From assembly GCA_035772405.1 (NCBI GenBank), contig JAYKKM010000263.1, positions 3,382,001 to 3,446,000 of the forward strand: a stretch of DNA of 64,000 bases, in the 5' to 3' direction. A model generated the notes under the pieces. The model worked only from the letters and a program-made list of their open reading frames with translations. It ran no database searches and was not told the DNA's origin. The DNA is from Chrysogorgia sp. JL179-B06 (lineage: Eukaryota > Cnidaria > Anthozoa > Scleralcyonacea > Chrysogorgiidae). Below, in pieces: positions 47,942-58,852 of this stretch (within the stretch, counting starts at the first letter, position 1; each line of letters opens with the position of its first letter). Both the position numbers and the translations under genes were made by a program.

Positions 47942-48230
47942 ATTGTCTTTCACAATTCTGTTATTAGAATTATAAATAACTGATGAAATGGATGTCTTTT
48001 CACTAAATCAAATTAATTCCACAACATCTGGGGTATATTGACTCCACCAGTCTACCTGCCTCATTACATGATAGTTAACAACTAGTACAGTAGCATGCAA
48101 TGCATTATCAATAGAAGGCTGCGTCAAGTGGTTTTCCACTGGCTTTATGCAAATCTGCCACCATGTACCGCGGTACTCTAACGTTTTTGTCATAAACACC
48201 AAAAAATCCAAGATATTCAAGGAAAAAGTT

Positions 48231-51200
48231 TCAGTAGCACTGAAATCCAAATGCCTCACATTCAAATGCTTTGTCCATGTCGGCAGCAAATTCTTCCATT
48301 GTCTCTTGCTTTGTTGGCAGGAACAGTTTCAAGGCACAGGTACTAGCAGAGGGAAAATTTGCAGTAATATCTTCTGTGTAACCTACTGATATCTTGCTGC
48401 CATCTAGTTCCTGTTGTCCTGTTGCAAACTGTAGAACTGCTTTGCACCTTTTCATTCGAATACCTTAAAGTTGGAATAGAATGAATTGTTAGATGGTTTC
48501 CATTGTTGGACAATAGGGGAAAACTACCTGCCTCCTCTCATAATATAAAATAATGTTTCAAGGATGAGGATTCTTAAACAGAGGATTACTAAGCAGAGGA
48601 TTATTGCAATACTATCATGTTTCTGAGTTTCTAAGGTACAATTTTCCAGTTTGCTGTAAAAGCTGTGTTATTTCGGTACTTAGTAAACATCCCCAGGGGT
48701 GAAAAAAATAGTCGAGCGCTTTTAAACAGCCACAGGAATTGTTTTAGGTCGGAAATTTGGCACTTCAAAATTTGAAGAAAGACTACACTATGTATCTCAT
48801 GATGGGCCCAAGAACCCATGGTTGACAGGAAATTAAAAAGAAGATGACTGACGATGCAAATTTCTTTGAAACTGCTTCTGTGTTAATGTTACACACGACT
48901 ATTTGTAACGAAATTTCGGCTGACGTTTCATATGTAAATATCCCAAATTTAAAACAGTCCTAACCGTAACACAACCTTAATCCTAACCCTGAACCTAATA
49001 CTAACCCTAACTCTTACGATAATGCTTTATTTTAGAAATAACAGCTGATTTTAATTTCGAATTTTACTACCGATAGTCTATGTGACGTCATTTCGGGATT
49101 TATATGAAACTTCACCCGAAATTTCGTTTAAAATTGTGCAAATGGCATATTTTGTCACAGCAACGTCCTGTGTAAGACGGCATTACGTCATAGACAGCTT
49201 GTTAAAAACAAAATGAGAGGTGGGACCAGCAGTATCAATGACAGTGAATTCACTGACAAATTATATTGAGGGGAAGCATACAGAGACCAAGAAAAATGCT
49301 TCCAACCCATATCTCAAGCCAGTTGTAAGAAAATGTTTTGGGGTGAGAGTACAATCGTGCAAGATGCCACATATGCTGGAAAGAGTCATGTTGCTTCAAA
49401 ACTTAAAAGTTCCCTTCGTAACAAAATGAGCTGCTTTGATGAGCTACTGTATACAAGCTCTGCTTATTAACTACAGTTTGAACTGGTATGGGCCTCAGTA
49501 TTTTTTCCTGAGAGTGTGTAATTCAAAATTACAGTAATCTGGGAAAAGCTTTAAGATGCCATGTTATTGAATATTACCTTCACCACATAAAACTGCAACA
49601 TTTTCCTCAATGTATCTACAAAATAGTGTCTTTGCTCTTTCCTTTATGTGGTTTGACGGGTCCACAAACACAAGGTGTTTCAGCAATTCATTGCCTGTTA
49701 GCACGACATCTGAATGTACAAACTTTGTGAGAAATTGCTTAGGAAATTTGCGCACAACATCCAATAAATCCAGTAGTTTCAGTCCTTGTATAAGCTGGGT
49801 TATCGCTGCCTCTCGTTTCCAAATGACCTCATGAAGCAACAGCGTAGCAACTAGATGCTCCTTCTCATGGAATAGGATTGAATTTGTCCAGCCTAAAATA
49901 TAGGTAAAAGTAATATTGTATTTTTATATGGCAGGCTGCTATTGTGAGCTCTGTGTTTACAGTTTCTACACCAAAAGCAATATACAGATAGGTACCTGCT
50001 TTGAAGATGTAATCCAAGATATCTGGTCGATTTGCAAGCATGCTAAACTCTAACTCATCAGCCTTAGAGATCTTGAAATTATAAACAATATGTCCAGGTA
50101 TTATATATACATGTAGTAATTGAATGGCATGAATTTAAATGTACGTACACACTGTACAGTATCTGCACCTCTTCAATAAAATATTTTGCCTCTATCAACC
50201 ACCAATTCTGGCTGGCAATACATCAAACATGATTCTGCATTTTGAGTAACTATGTACTCAAATAGTGGGCGAGCAAAAAAAGGAAACCCTGCAAGAAGAC
50301 AACATGAGATTATGAAGTTATAATACATGTACAAGGACAGTACTTTACATTTCCAACAATGTATACAGGCATACTAAAAATAATATTATCTACACACATT
50401 ACCTATACACACATACACCTCTAAATAATATACATACAGATAGTATAACATACCGTAAATCTCCGAATACTGTATAATCCCTGGGCTTATATTCGTAATT
50501 GGGTAAGCACTTTTTGGTGGGCTTATACATGGACAAGATTTTGTGTTAGTAATAACATTTATTGACTTTAATTATTAAAAACATTTGTGGAAACACCATG
50601 TAGATAAATTTTATTAGCTGAGCTTTAGTCTTATAGGAATCAGAGCAAACTAAAGAAGTGAGTGTTTGCTCACGTCATATTACACGACATTTGTAAATGC
50701 TAACTAATGCTAATATGACATGAGCCAACACACTTCTTTAGTTTGCTCCGATGAAGTCTCAAGTCCTACGACGAAAGCTTAGCTAATACAATTTATCTAC
50801 ATGGTGTTTCCACAAATGTTTTTAATAATTATTAATCACCACCATGCAATCCTTCAAGAATTTAATTTATTGACTTTATTTCAATATAACACAAGGTTGA
50901 CAAACAAACATTTTTTGACTTTACATTGCCATTCATGGCATGGTACAGTATAGGGGTTTTCAAAACAACTTTAAATTTGTATAACCACTACTAAATCACG
51001 ATTTTATTTTTATAGAAAACAGTAATAAACAGGACATTTTTCTTGTCCATGTATAAGCCCATGGGTTTATATACGGGTGGGCTTATATTCGGAATGGTGA
51101 GAGTGTTAGTAAATTGGTGGGCTTATACATGGGGGGGGGGGCTTATATTCGGAATGGTGAGAGTGTTAGTCAATTGGTTGGCTTATACATGGGGGCTTAT

Positions 51201-54200
51201 ATTCAGAGGTTTACGGTACAACCCAGCATCTTGTGATACTAACTAGGGGTGCACCGGATATGGAATTTTCAAATCCGGCCGGAACCGGATTAGCCGGATT
51301 CAAGCAAAAATTCCGGCCGGATTTTACGGATTTGGGATAAATGGAGATCGGCCATATTTTTTCAAAACCAAAAAACCAGTTTGAAATGTTTTTCGTATAA
51401 TTATGTATTTTATGTCAGTTTTGAATTTTGATCGTAACTCGTAAGTGTTTTTTTTTAAAGTTGCCAAGCGTGAAGAAAACGGTGAGCATTGTCATTACGA
51501 AAATTCTGCCATTCTATGACATATAAATAAATAATATAAATTCCGGTCGGATTTGAAATCCGGTGCACCCCTAATACTAACGGTAGTATAGCAGGATGAT
51601 TAATTTAAACAAGCCTATCTATAAAAAGGTCAGATGGAAAAACAAAATATAAAAATTCATGCCTTACTGTATACTATATACCTATTCCTCCATTTATAAT
51701 GGAATGGGCAATAATGGTACCAACAATGCGAAAATGACCGAGCCTTAATGCAGTTCCTTTCATTACAGGCAATAAATTTGGTTTAGATCCCTCAAAAAAA
51801 CCAGTAGCTGTTGATGCAAGACTGTTCACAAGCAATTGTAAAAACTCTCTACGCGGTCCTCCTGAGTCTATTCCAATTTCTTCTGAATCCCCACCAAAAC
51901 ATACACGGAACGGCCTAGTGGCATCGACTTGGCCTTTATAGAACATAAAGGCTTCTGTCCAAAGGTGGTCCCTATTGACTGAAAACATCAACGTGTCTCC
52001 AGTTAAGTGCCGACTGAAATACCCAGTAATGTCAAATACATCTAAAAATAATTATGTAGATAAAATTACCAAAAAATTAGTTGGCAAGGATAAAGAATTA
52101 ATAATCAAAAACCAATTAAAAATTATTTCATATACATGTATTTCTTTGAAACAGTAGATGAAACATTACTCACTCTCAAGAGGCATATTTCTATCATCTT
52201 GTTCACAACCAGACAAAATCTCATCAATAGCAAAGTCAACACTTAGATTATTTGCTATAGCAGCTTCAAGAGTTTCAACTGGCCTCTGGGGGAACATGGC
52301 TTGCAATGTTAAGATATCAGAATTATTGCTGCTCTGATTCTGAAATTCAAAATTTACAATAAAATTGGTAATTACAGTATGCAAATGCTTGTACAAATAT
52401 TGTTGTTTCTACTTACTGGGCTTGCATATTGTAATATAATTACTATAGAAAGGAAGTGCTGATAACAATATTACAATATTGTTGTTGTTGTGCCAATATC
52501 CCAATATAAATATAGGTGTAACACTATGAACCACCAGTTCTACCAATGCTGATCCACATATCTTTGACCTGGCACATTGTGTGTGGGAGGAGGGTGTACT
52601 GTAATGTACCGATCAATTCGAAACTTCACCATGCCCCCCGCCCCGGGCAGACCCCTGGAATTTGAACTTTTGAAAATTTGGTCGTTCAAATTCCCATCCC
52701 CCTAGGCGAAAAAGTGTTCAAATGCCCCACTGTAGCAAGAAATTAAACGAGCAAATGCCCGACCCCATGGCCAATTTATGAAACTGCAGTCTGGAAGTAC
52801 AGAAATTACATTCCATTTTTTTACAAACCAGTCCTGGTTTGAAAGCGGAATCTTTCCCTTTTTCGGGCCTCTTCACCCAGAATTATTATTTGCGGATTAT
52901 TTTAACGGATTAAGCGATTTGCCCGTAGAGTAATTCACCCAAAACAGTTTTCAAGTTCGTTAAATCGTTTTGGAGTTATGCCATGTTGAAATACCCCAAA
53001 TCAGCCTATTTTGACACCATCTTGTTCCACCCTAGGAGAATGGGGCGAGTGTACCTGTGATGTCAAGTCCGGAACACTACAGTTTGTTTTGTCTAGAAAA
53101 ATGCCTGAAAGGTGCGTTGTGACTAGCCTACGTGCAGAACACATAATTATGCACGTACAGTAGGCTAGAAGATAATGAGCTGTATCCAAATTAAACAAAA
53201 CATTCAACAATAAACTCTACAAACCAAACTCTATTTAGTGATCAAATAAACATTTTTGGGTGAATAATAATCAGTGCGTTCAAGTTCAACTGATTCCCCC
53301 GGCATTGTAAAGATAAAGCTTCAGTTAATGTAATGTAATGTAATTTTATTTCACCAGGGTAAACCCTTCGGCTAAAAGCTGTATCAACCGCGAGCCGGTG
53401 AAGGCTCTGGGAACAAGATTGCCCGCGTGCAGAAATTCCACCCGAAAACGCGCAAATTCTAAACTTCCGGTTCAAATTCCCCACCCTCCCGTCAAATTCC
53501 CCTCCCGTCAAATTCCCCACCCGGCAAAAGGCTTCGCACGTCAAATTCCCTGCTCCCCGGACACGGCTTAGAGTAAAATTCCCGGGGATGGTGATGTATC
53601 AAATTGATCGGTACATAACTCGGAAGTACAGTAATTAAATCACTAGCTACAGCAAAAAGATATACTGATAAATCTTACATTTGTTGTCAATAATGTTGCA
53701 TTGTTATCATGGTTTTCATCTTCATTATCGTTTTCCATTTCATGTATTTCTCCATCTGTCAGATCCTGACAAAAAAATAATTCCCATGTTTTTTGAATGT
53801 TCTTAGTCTGTGTATCACACAGCAGTAGATTTTAACCTAGACGAGGGTTAGTATTAGAGAACTGATCAGGTGGGGGTTAAGGTTGGGTTAAAAAACCTGT
53901 TAGGTGGGGGTAATAGGGTTGGGATCGGTGTTGTGTTTTGCCAATTATTGGTAATTCAAGCCCACATGCACACTTACTGATTATTGGTAATTCTAGGTAG
54001 GAGAAGCCTTAATTACAATTGCTATCATAAGATTATTTCAACTTACTATAGCAGAAATTGATGGTGGCAACTCCGTATTGGCCATTATATATAGACTTCC
54101 TTGTCCAGCCAATGACGCCACTTCCTGACCATTCCACGAGAAACTGCTGCTTACAGCTGGTCTCTTTAGCCGCTTTAGACCGGACATGGTACAAAGATAG

Positions 54201-55650
54201 TCATACTCCAGTAGTTCACTGGAATTTAAGGAGAACACATCAGCAAATAGTGATGTGACTTCTTCCTTTACCTAAACACAAGGACAAACAATTTGTTTGA
54301 TATACAGTACATCTACTACAACCGTATTACTCTCAAAAGAAAATCGGATAACGTTTCATAAGGATCCCAAATTGAAAACGTAGTGCTGACCATCCAGTCG
54401 GCAGAGGATGGCAAGTGCACACACAAGATTATTAATTGCCAAGTTTGTTAATGGCGTAAAGGCCTGGGTAAAGACTGTACACTTGCACACCTGATTTTAA
54501 TCCCTATACACACAGAATCTTGTTTAAAACTGCCATACTATGTAGACTGGCTAACCATTACCGTACCATCACGATAATACTTGATTTTAGAAATAACAGT
54601 TGATTTTAATTTTGAAATTTACTACCAATATTCTATAACCATATTTACACCACAAGCCTCTGCTGGTTGGCCTAGGCCAAAGTGGACAGTTTATAGGTCA
54701 AGGCAGGATGGGACCTACTGCGTTAGGTCTATAGTACTGTATATGAAACTTTCTAAGGATTAACAATAATAATAATTATGAAAATAATCTGAGTACGATA
54801 CCGATAAATTCAAAACTTCAACAACCACCTACCCAAGGAATTTGAACTTTTGAAATTTAGTCATTCGAATTCCCATCCCCCTAGGCGAAACCTAATTGCG
54901 CAAAACATAATTAGGATGGCCTCGAAGGCCCCGGGGGGTATGGTGATGTTTTGAATTATTAAATGGGCATTGTAAAACATATATTTTAACATTGTACAAC
55001 ATATAAATCACAGTATATAGATGCTGTAGCAGACCACGAAATTTAACCTGATTACCTGAACAACATTCCATGTGGACATGAGTCTAATTTTCCCAATCAA
55101 ACCTCTTTCTGCTAACAGTCCACGTTGTTTCCCTCTGGGAATAGTAAAGTCTCTCGCTCGAGAATATGGCAAGCATACCACATCCTTATTCCAACTCCTA
55201 ACCCGACCTAGGAAACCAGATGTTTTCTTTTTAGGTCGGGGAGCAGGGACACCCCTTGAAGTCGTCGTTGCCCGATTGTTCTGCCTTGCTCCACTTGTTG
55301 TCACGGGTACATAACCAGAAGGCAACGGAGCCAACGAAGTAGTTTGTGTGATCTCTTCAACGCGAGCTTCGACACTATCCCGTCTGGGGTTCGTATGGTT
55401 CGTATCAACTCAAACGTACAGTATAATTTAAAAATAACATAAAGCTTTGACAAGAACAAGTTTAATACATGCACGCCAGAGGAAGATTTTAGATTTACTG
55501 TACCTCTCGATGTTGGGCGCTTGCACTTGTTATAGTCGATGTAGCTGGACGAGTAACTGGAATAAAACCTGACCTGTTCGATACTGATTCGATAAGTCTC
55601 ACGATTTGACCGAGTACATCACCAACATTGACACCCGATGAATTATTCAT
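48231..55650 (-). CDS. spliced CUE- and HECT-domain E3 ubiquitin-ligase-like gene carried by the IS3EU-like element
   Basis: Exons that I can place: 55504-55650 (ATG; NSSGVNVGDVLGQIVRLIES), 55056-55383 (basic region, PRPKKKTSGFLGRVRSW), 54047-54271 (FADVFSLNSSELLEYDYL), 53679-53765 (acidic linker), 52174-52339 (CUE-like, TLQAMFPQRPVETLEAAIAN), 51682-52041 (HECT N-lobe, FGGDSEEIGIDSGGPRREFL), about 50190-50288 (FPFFARPLFEYIV), about 49997-50075 (ADELEFSMLANRPDILDYI), about 49577-49893 (QLIQGLKLLDLLDVVRKFPK), and 48231-48463 (C-lobe, FPSASTCALKLFLPT with the catalytic Cys, stop after GFQCY). Most junctions have GT/AG signals; I saw no certain frame break, though two junctions are unresolved. 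CUE binds ubiquitin, HECT transfers it. A transposon-borne ligase might modify host or transposase proteins; that is inference. Confidence 0.75.
48907..49132. repeat. foldback repeat with ACGAAATTTCGG ends
   Basis: ACGAAATTTCGGCTGACGTT at about 48908 pairs with the reverse complement of CTTCACCCGAAATTTCGT ending near 49131. A degenerate TAACCC stretch (48965-49015) lies between. No gene. Confidence 0.7.
50452..51217. mobile_element. repeat element with ACCGTAAA termini and internal tandem repeats, in a HECT intron
   Basis: Left end ACCGTAAATCTCCGAATA and right end (complement ACCGTAAACCTCTGAATA) match at 16 of 18. Between about 51080 and 51200 a ~70-bp unit containing GGCTTATATTCGGAATGGTG is repeated. 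It also contains the foldback 50571-50829. Confidence 0.75.
50571..50829. repeat. nested foldback MITE
   Basis: Arms beginning ATTATTAAAAACATTTGTGG pair in reverse complement over about 110 bp each, including AGCAAACTAAAGAAGTG and its complement. Inserted inside the ACCGTAAA-ended element. Confidence 0.8.
51236..51581. mobile_element. hAT MITE with perfect 8-bp TSD
   Basis: Element 51244-51573 (330 bp) with TIR TAGGGGTGCACCGGAT and its exact complement at the right end. Flanked by identical octamers ATACTAAC at 51236-51243 and 51574-51581. The interior is rich in CCGG words and holds no gene. Confidence 0.95.
52606..53614. mobile_element. ~1-kb element with GTACCGATCAATT termini, in a HECT intron
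   Basis: GTACCGATCAATT at 52606 is matched by AATTGATCGGTAC ending at 53614, and the adjoining CTTCACCATGCCCC pairs with GGGATGGTGATG. Interior repeats of the type AAATTCCC(A/C)CCC. A shorter relative is at about 54820-54965. No coding sequence recognised. Confidence 0.7.
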
Positions 55651-55717
55651 TACATAAATACAAATGTGTTCACAACAGTATCACAACCTCATGATAATTT
55701 TGGCGCTTTTTCCATAC

Positions 55718-56229
55718 TCCAGTTTTCTTGTTGTTTTCCCCCCGGTTTGACTGCTGACCGATCGAGTTTCGGCGCAGTTTCTCAGTCGCCATCTTTTTTT
55801 TCCATTTGGCGTGCGGCGTGAGCTAGCGAGAAAGTGGATTATATAATATATAATCCATAGATTATTTACTAAATAATCTATGGATTATTTAAACCATGCT
55901 GAGATTATTTATAAACCATCCACGGATTGTTTACTAAATAATCTATGGATTATTTAACGATGCTGACATTATTTATAAAAAAGCCCTGGATTATTTACTA
56001 AATAATCTATGGATTATTTAAACGCGCTACATTATTTATAAATCATCCATGGATTATTTACTAAATAATCTATAGATTATTTAACCATCCCTGAATTATT
56101 TGTTAAATAATCCAGGGATTGTTTAGCTCACATAGAAACGTTATTTGTAAATAATTCATTATATACGTAAATAAAGGTAAAATTAACATATATTGGTCGT
56201 AAATCATTTTTTACATTTGGCGCCCCATA
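55718..56229 (-). repeat. right TIR of the IS3EU-like element
   Basis: Reverse complement of 44311-44825 with only a few differences, for example in the length of a G run near 55741. Includes the same palindromic iteron array and the same CG-richer inner segment that abuts the HECT start exon. Confidence 0.93.
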
Positions 56230-56235
56230 GCGCGA
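56230..56235 (+). repeat. target-site duplication, right copy (GCGCGA)
   Basis: Exact copy of 44305-44310 after the terminus GGCGCCCCATA. Confidence 0.85.
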
Positions 56236-56785
56236 CGCGTGTTGAGTTGATACCATTAACCAGAGTACAGAAAATTTTTAATTTTACAATTTTTCGGATC
56301 GACTTTGTAAATTTCAATATACTTATCAAAGATCAAAACAATAAACCATCTCTTCACACGGCTTGATTAACACATTTACTATATTGACATTTACCATATT
56401 GACAAGTGCAAGACGATGTATGGAAAGTATAGTATATAATAATAATAATAAAAGACGTATTAGGAGCATTAATGCAGGTGCAGGCAAAATTTCTGTCGGC
56501 CAACCAAAATCTTTAGTGTGATGTCCCGACGGGCAACCAGAAATTTACTTACAGACCACGATAAGCGGTTACATACTTTTAGTTTTGCAATGGTTTTTAT
56601 TTGGGCTGACGCAACCCATAGGTTTTTAATAGTACCCATATTTTTCTTCGTGATTTCGTTATATGGAAATTATATGAGATGCTCATAACATAAATATTAT
56701 TACATATACCATGACATCTTCACATTCGAGTAGCTTTATAAACCAGCAAGATACACTAGCTCGCTCAAGTTGACATTATGCTGAT
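56236..56785. other. no gene seen
   Basis: Short AT-rich spacer between two related transposons; an (AAT)n-like tract lies at about 56438. Nothing else supportable. Confidence 0.5.
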
Positions 56786-56934
56786 ACTATATATGGGGCG
56801 CCAAGTGTCAAATTATTATTTATAGTTTTCAGTGTTAGTTTTTCCTGATATATTTGGTTATATCAAATAACCATATTAATGTATGTTGGTTATTTCAAAT
56901 AACCAAATTAATGTAACTTGGTCATTTCAAATAA

Positions 56935-57916
56935 CCAGTTTTATTATATGGCTTTCACGTATCCTGAATTCTGATTGGTTAATGCCCGGTCCGTAAAAAT
57001 GCGTATCCGGCCCACGGTCCGTCTTTTTCCGTATCCGGACCGGTATCCCGGATGTTGTTGTTGCCGGCGGAGATTTCAAGGTTGTTTATCAGTTTGTCTC
57101 GTTTTTGTCGATGGCTAGCAGTCATTTTTAAAGCACTAGATGCCTTCAGAAAACGTGCTAGCACATAAAACACAAGAGTAAAACGATTGTGAATATAAAG
57201 AATGCAGGATACAGAAATGAAGGTTAGGAGTTACTTGGTTAGCTTGACGTTTATGAAGTTTAAAGATAATCTTAGTTTAAAAGTTAGTCATGAAATTTAA
57301 AGATAATAGGAGATAATCGAGAGTCGGGGAAAGGTAGGTCATATATTTTATTTCCGCTATGATTGCAACTCAAGGTATTTTGAAGGACGTTTAAGTTCCA
57401 CCTGTTTTTTATATATTTTGTTAAAAAGGCCTGTCTTGTTTTGTTGCTGGCTTTTCGTATAAACGAAAAGTGGCATTTTCATCTGTTTCCTCGTCAGAAT
57501 AGTGAAAATCACTTGGAGAATGCTTCTCTTTTTACATGTTAGCTGAATGGCTTTGCTGGGCTTCAGTGAACGAAATTTTACGTTATATTTTGTAATAAAT
57601 TTCAATGGTAATAGGCGTTTTTTTCCGATATAAACATGTTTGTTTGTGCAAAGCGTATAGTCAATGAAAACGTGAAATGGCTACAAATGCACGCTGGCGA
57701 AAGCCTTGCGAAAGCCAGACAGTGATGGTTAAAAATTGTTTTTGATGCCATATAATAAACAGCTTATTGACCTCGCTTGTTCGGTCTGTACAGTGAAATA
57801 TCGGACCTCGTTTTTTTGCACAGACCTCGCTCGCTGCGCTCGCTCAGTCCGTACTAAAAAACCTCAGTCCGATATTTCACTGTACAGACCTCACGCTCGG
57901 TCAATAAGCAGTTTTA
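56935..57916. mobile_element. 966-bp insertion flanked by 8-bp direct repeats CAGTTTTA
   Basis: CAGTTTTA at 56935-56942 and 57909-57916. The sequence that should be continuous (AACCAGTTTTACGTGCG, as seen in the other arm at about 58520) is split exactly here. The inserted segment ends in a long palindrome (57759-57908) and has no obvious TIRs. The 8-bp duplication suggests a hAT-type or similar event. Confidence 0.85.
57759..57908. repeat. long palindrome within the insertion
   Basis: GGTCTGTACAGTGAAATATC at about 57783 pairs with GATATTTCACTGTACAGACC ending near 57890, with outer matches CTTATTGAC/GTCAATAAG. The centre is GCTCGCTGCGCTCGCTC-like. Confidence 0.85.
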
Positions 57917-58852
57917 CGTGCGTGTCCAAATTGGTTATATCAAATAACCAAAATAGTTTTTGGACACTCGGCGAGCATTATTTTAAATAACCAAAATTAG
58001 ATTTTGGGCACTCGGCGAGCATTATTTTAAACAACCAAAATTAGATTTTGGACATTATGATCAGCAGTTGGCGCTTATTAATTGCCTTGTCAAATTGAGG
58101 CGATCTGACAAGATCTTTAACCTAAACCATTGGAATGGCGATCAACAAAACGTTAGAGGTAAAGTATTATTTGTGCAGACAGTACTCTGTGTTTATTCAG
58201 TATAATATTCGATCGAAGCGATCAAAGAAGCGATCAACTTAAAGATCCTACCAGATCACCTCGATTTGAACAGCTCGCCATGCTGACAGAGACAAAACGA
58301 GAAAAACGTGACAAACAGCGCAAGGCAATTAATAAGCGACGACCGCTGACCATAATGTACTGAGGACGTTCCTCGCGGAGTGTCCAAAAACTATTTTTGG
58401 TTATTTAAAATAATGCTCGCCGAGTGTCCAAAAACTAATTTTGGTTATTTAAAATAATGCTCGCTAAGTGTCCAAAAACTATTTTGGTTATTTGATATAA
58501 CCAATTTGGATGCGCACGTAAAACTGGTTATTTGAAATAACCAAGATACATTAATTTGGTTATTTGAAATAACCAAATATATCAGGAAAAAACTAACACT
58601 GAGAACTATAAATAATAATTGACACTTGGCACCACATAAATATATACCTGTATAATTTCCACTATACAATTACCCAATTCTTCTTCGCTCGTTGGGGGTA
58701 ACATCTACATCTACATCTACATCTACATTTTATTGAGTTGGTAAAATCCATAAGTGATATCACACCAACTATTTAGAACTAAAAATATCTATGGTTATGA
58801 TGTACGGTATATAAAATTCTATAAAAGGTTCGAATAAGTAAGATAAAATACA

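Larger units (their letters stand above)
44311..56229. mobile_element. 11.9-kb IS3EU-like DNA transposon carrying a DDE transposase and a HECT E3-like gene
   Basis: Ends are TATGGGGCGCC and GGCGCCCCATA, flanked by exact 6-bp GCGCGA duplications. From memory, six-base TSDs and TAY...RTA termini characterise the IS3EU superfamily, and the element encodes an rve-type DDE transposase; I name it IS3EU-like on those grounds. TIRs are about 515 bp. The two genes converge: transposase on plus from the left, HECT gene on minus from the right. Several MITEs have landed in the gene-poor middle and in HECT introns. A shorter relative with the same terminal sequence lies at 56792-58638. Confidence 0.85.
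56792..58638. mobile_element. non-autonomous relative of the IS3EU-like element
   Basis: Left end TATGGGGCGCCAAGTGTCAA shares its first 13 bases with the large element's TATGGGGCGCCAAATG. The right end reads TTGACACTTGGCACCACATA. Flanking hexamers ACTATA (56786-56791) and AATATA (58639-58644) differ at one base. The inner arms carry palindromic iterons TGGTTATTTGAAATAACCA, and further inverted blocks pair 57917-58075 with about 58325-58510. No gene. The left arm is interrupted by the insertion 56943-57908. Confidence 0.8.
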
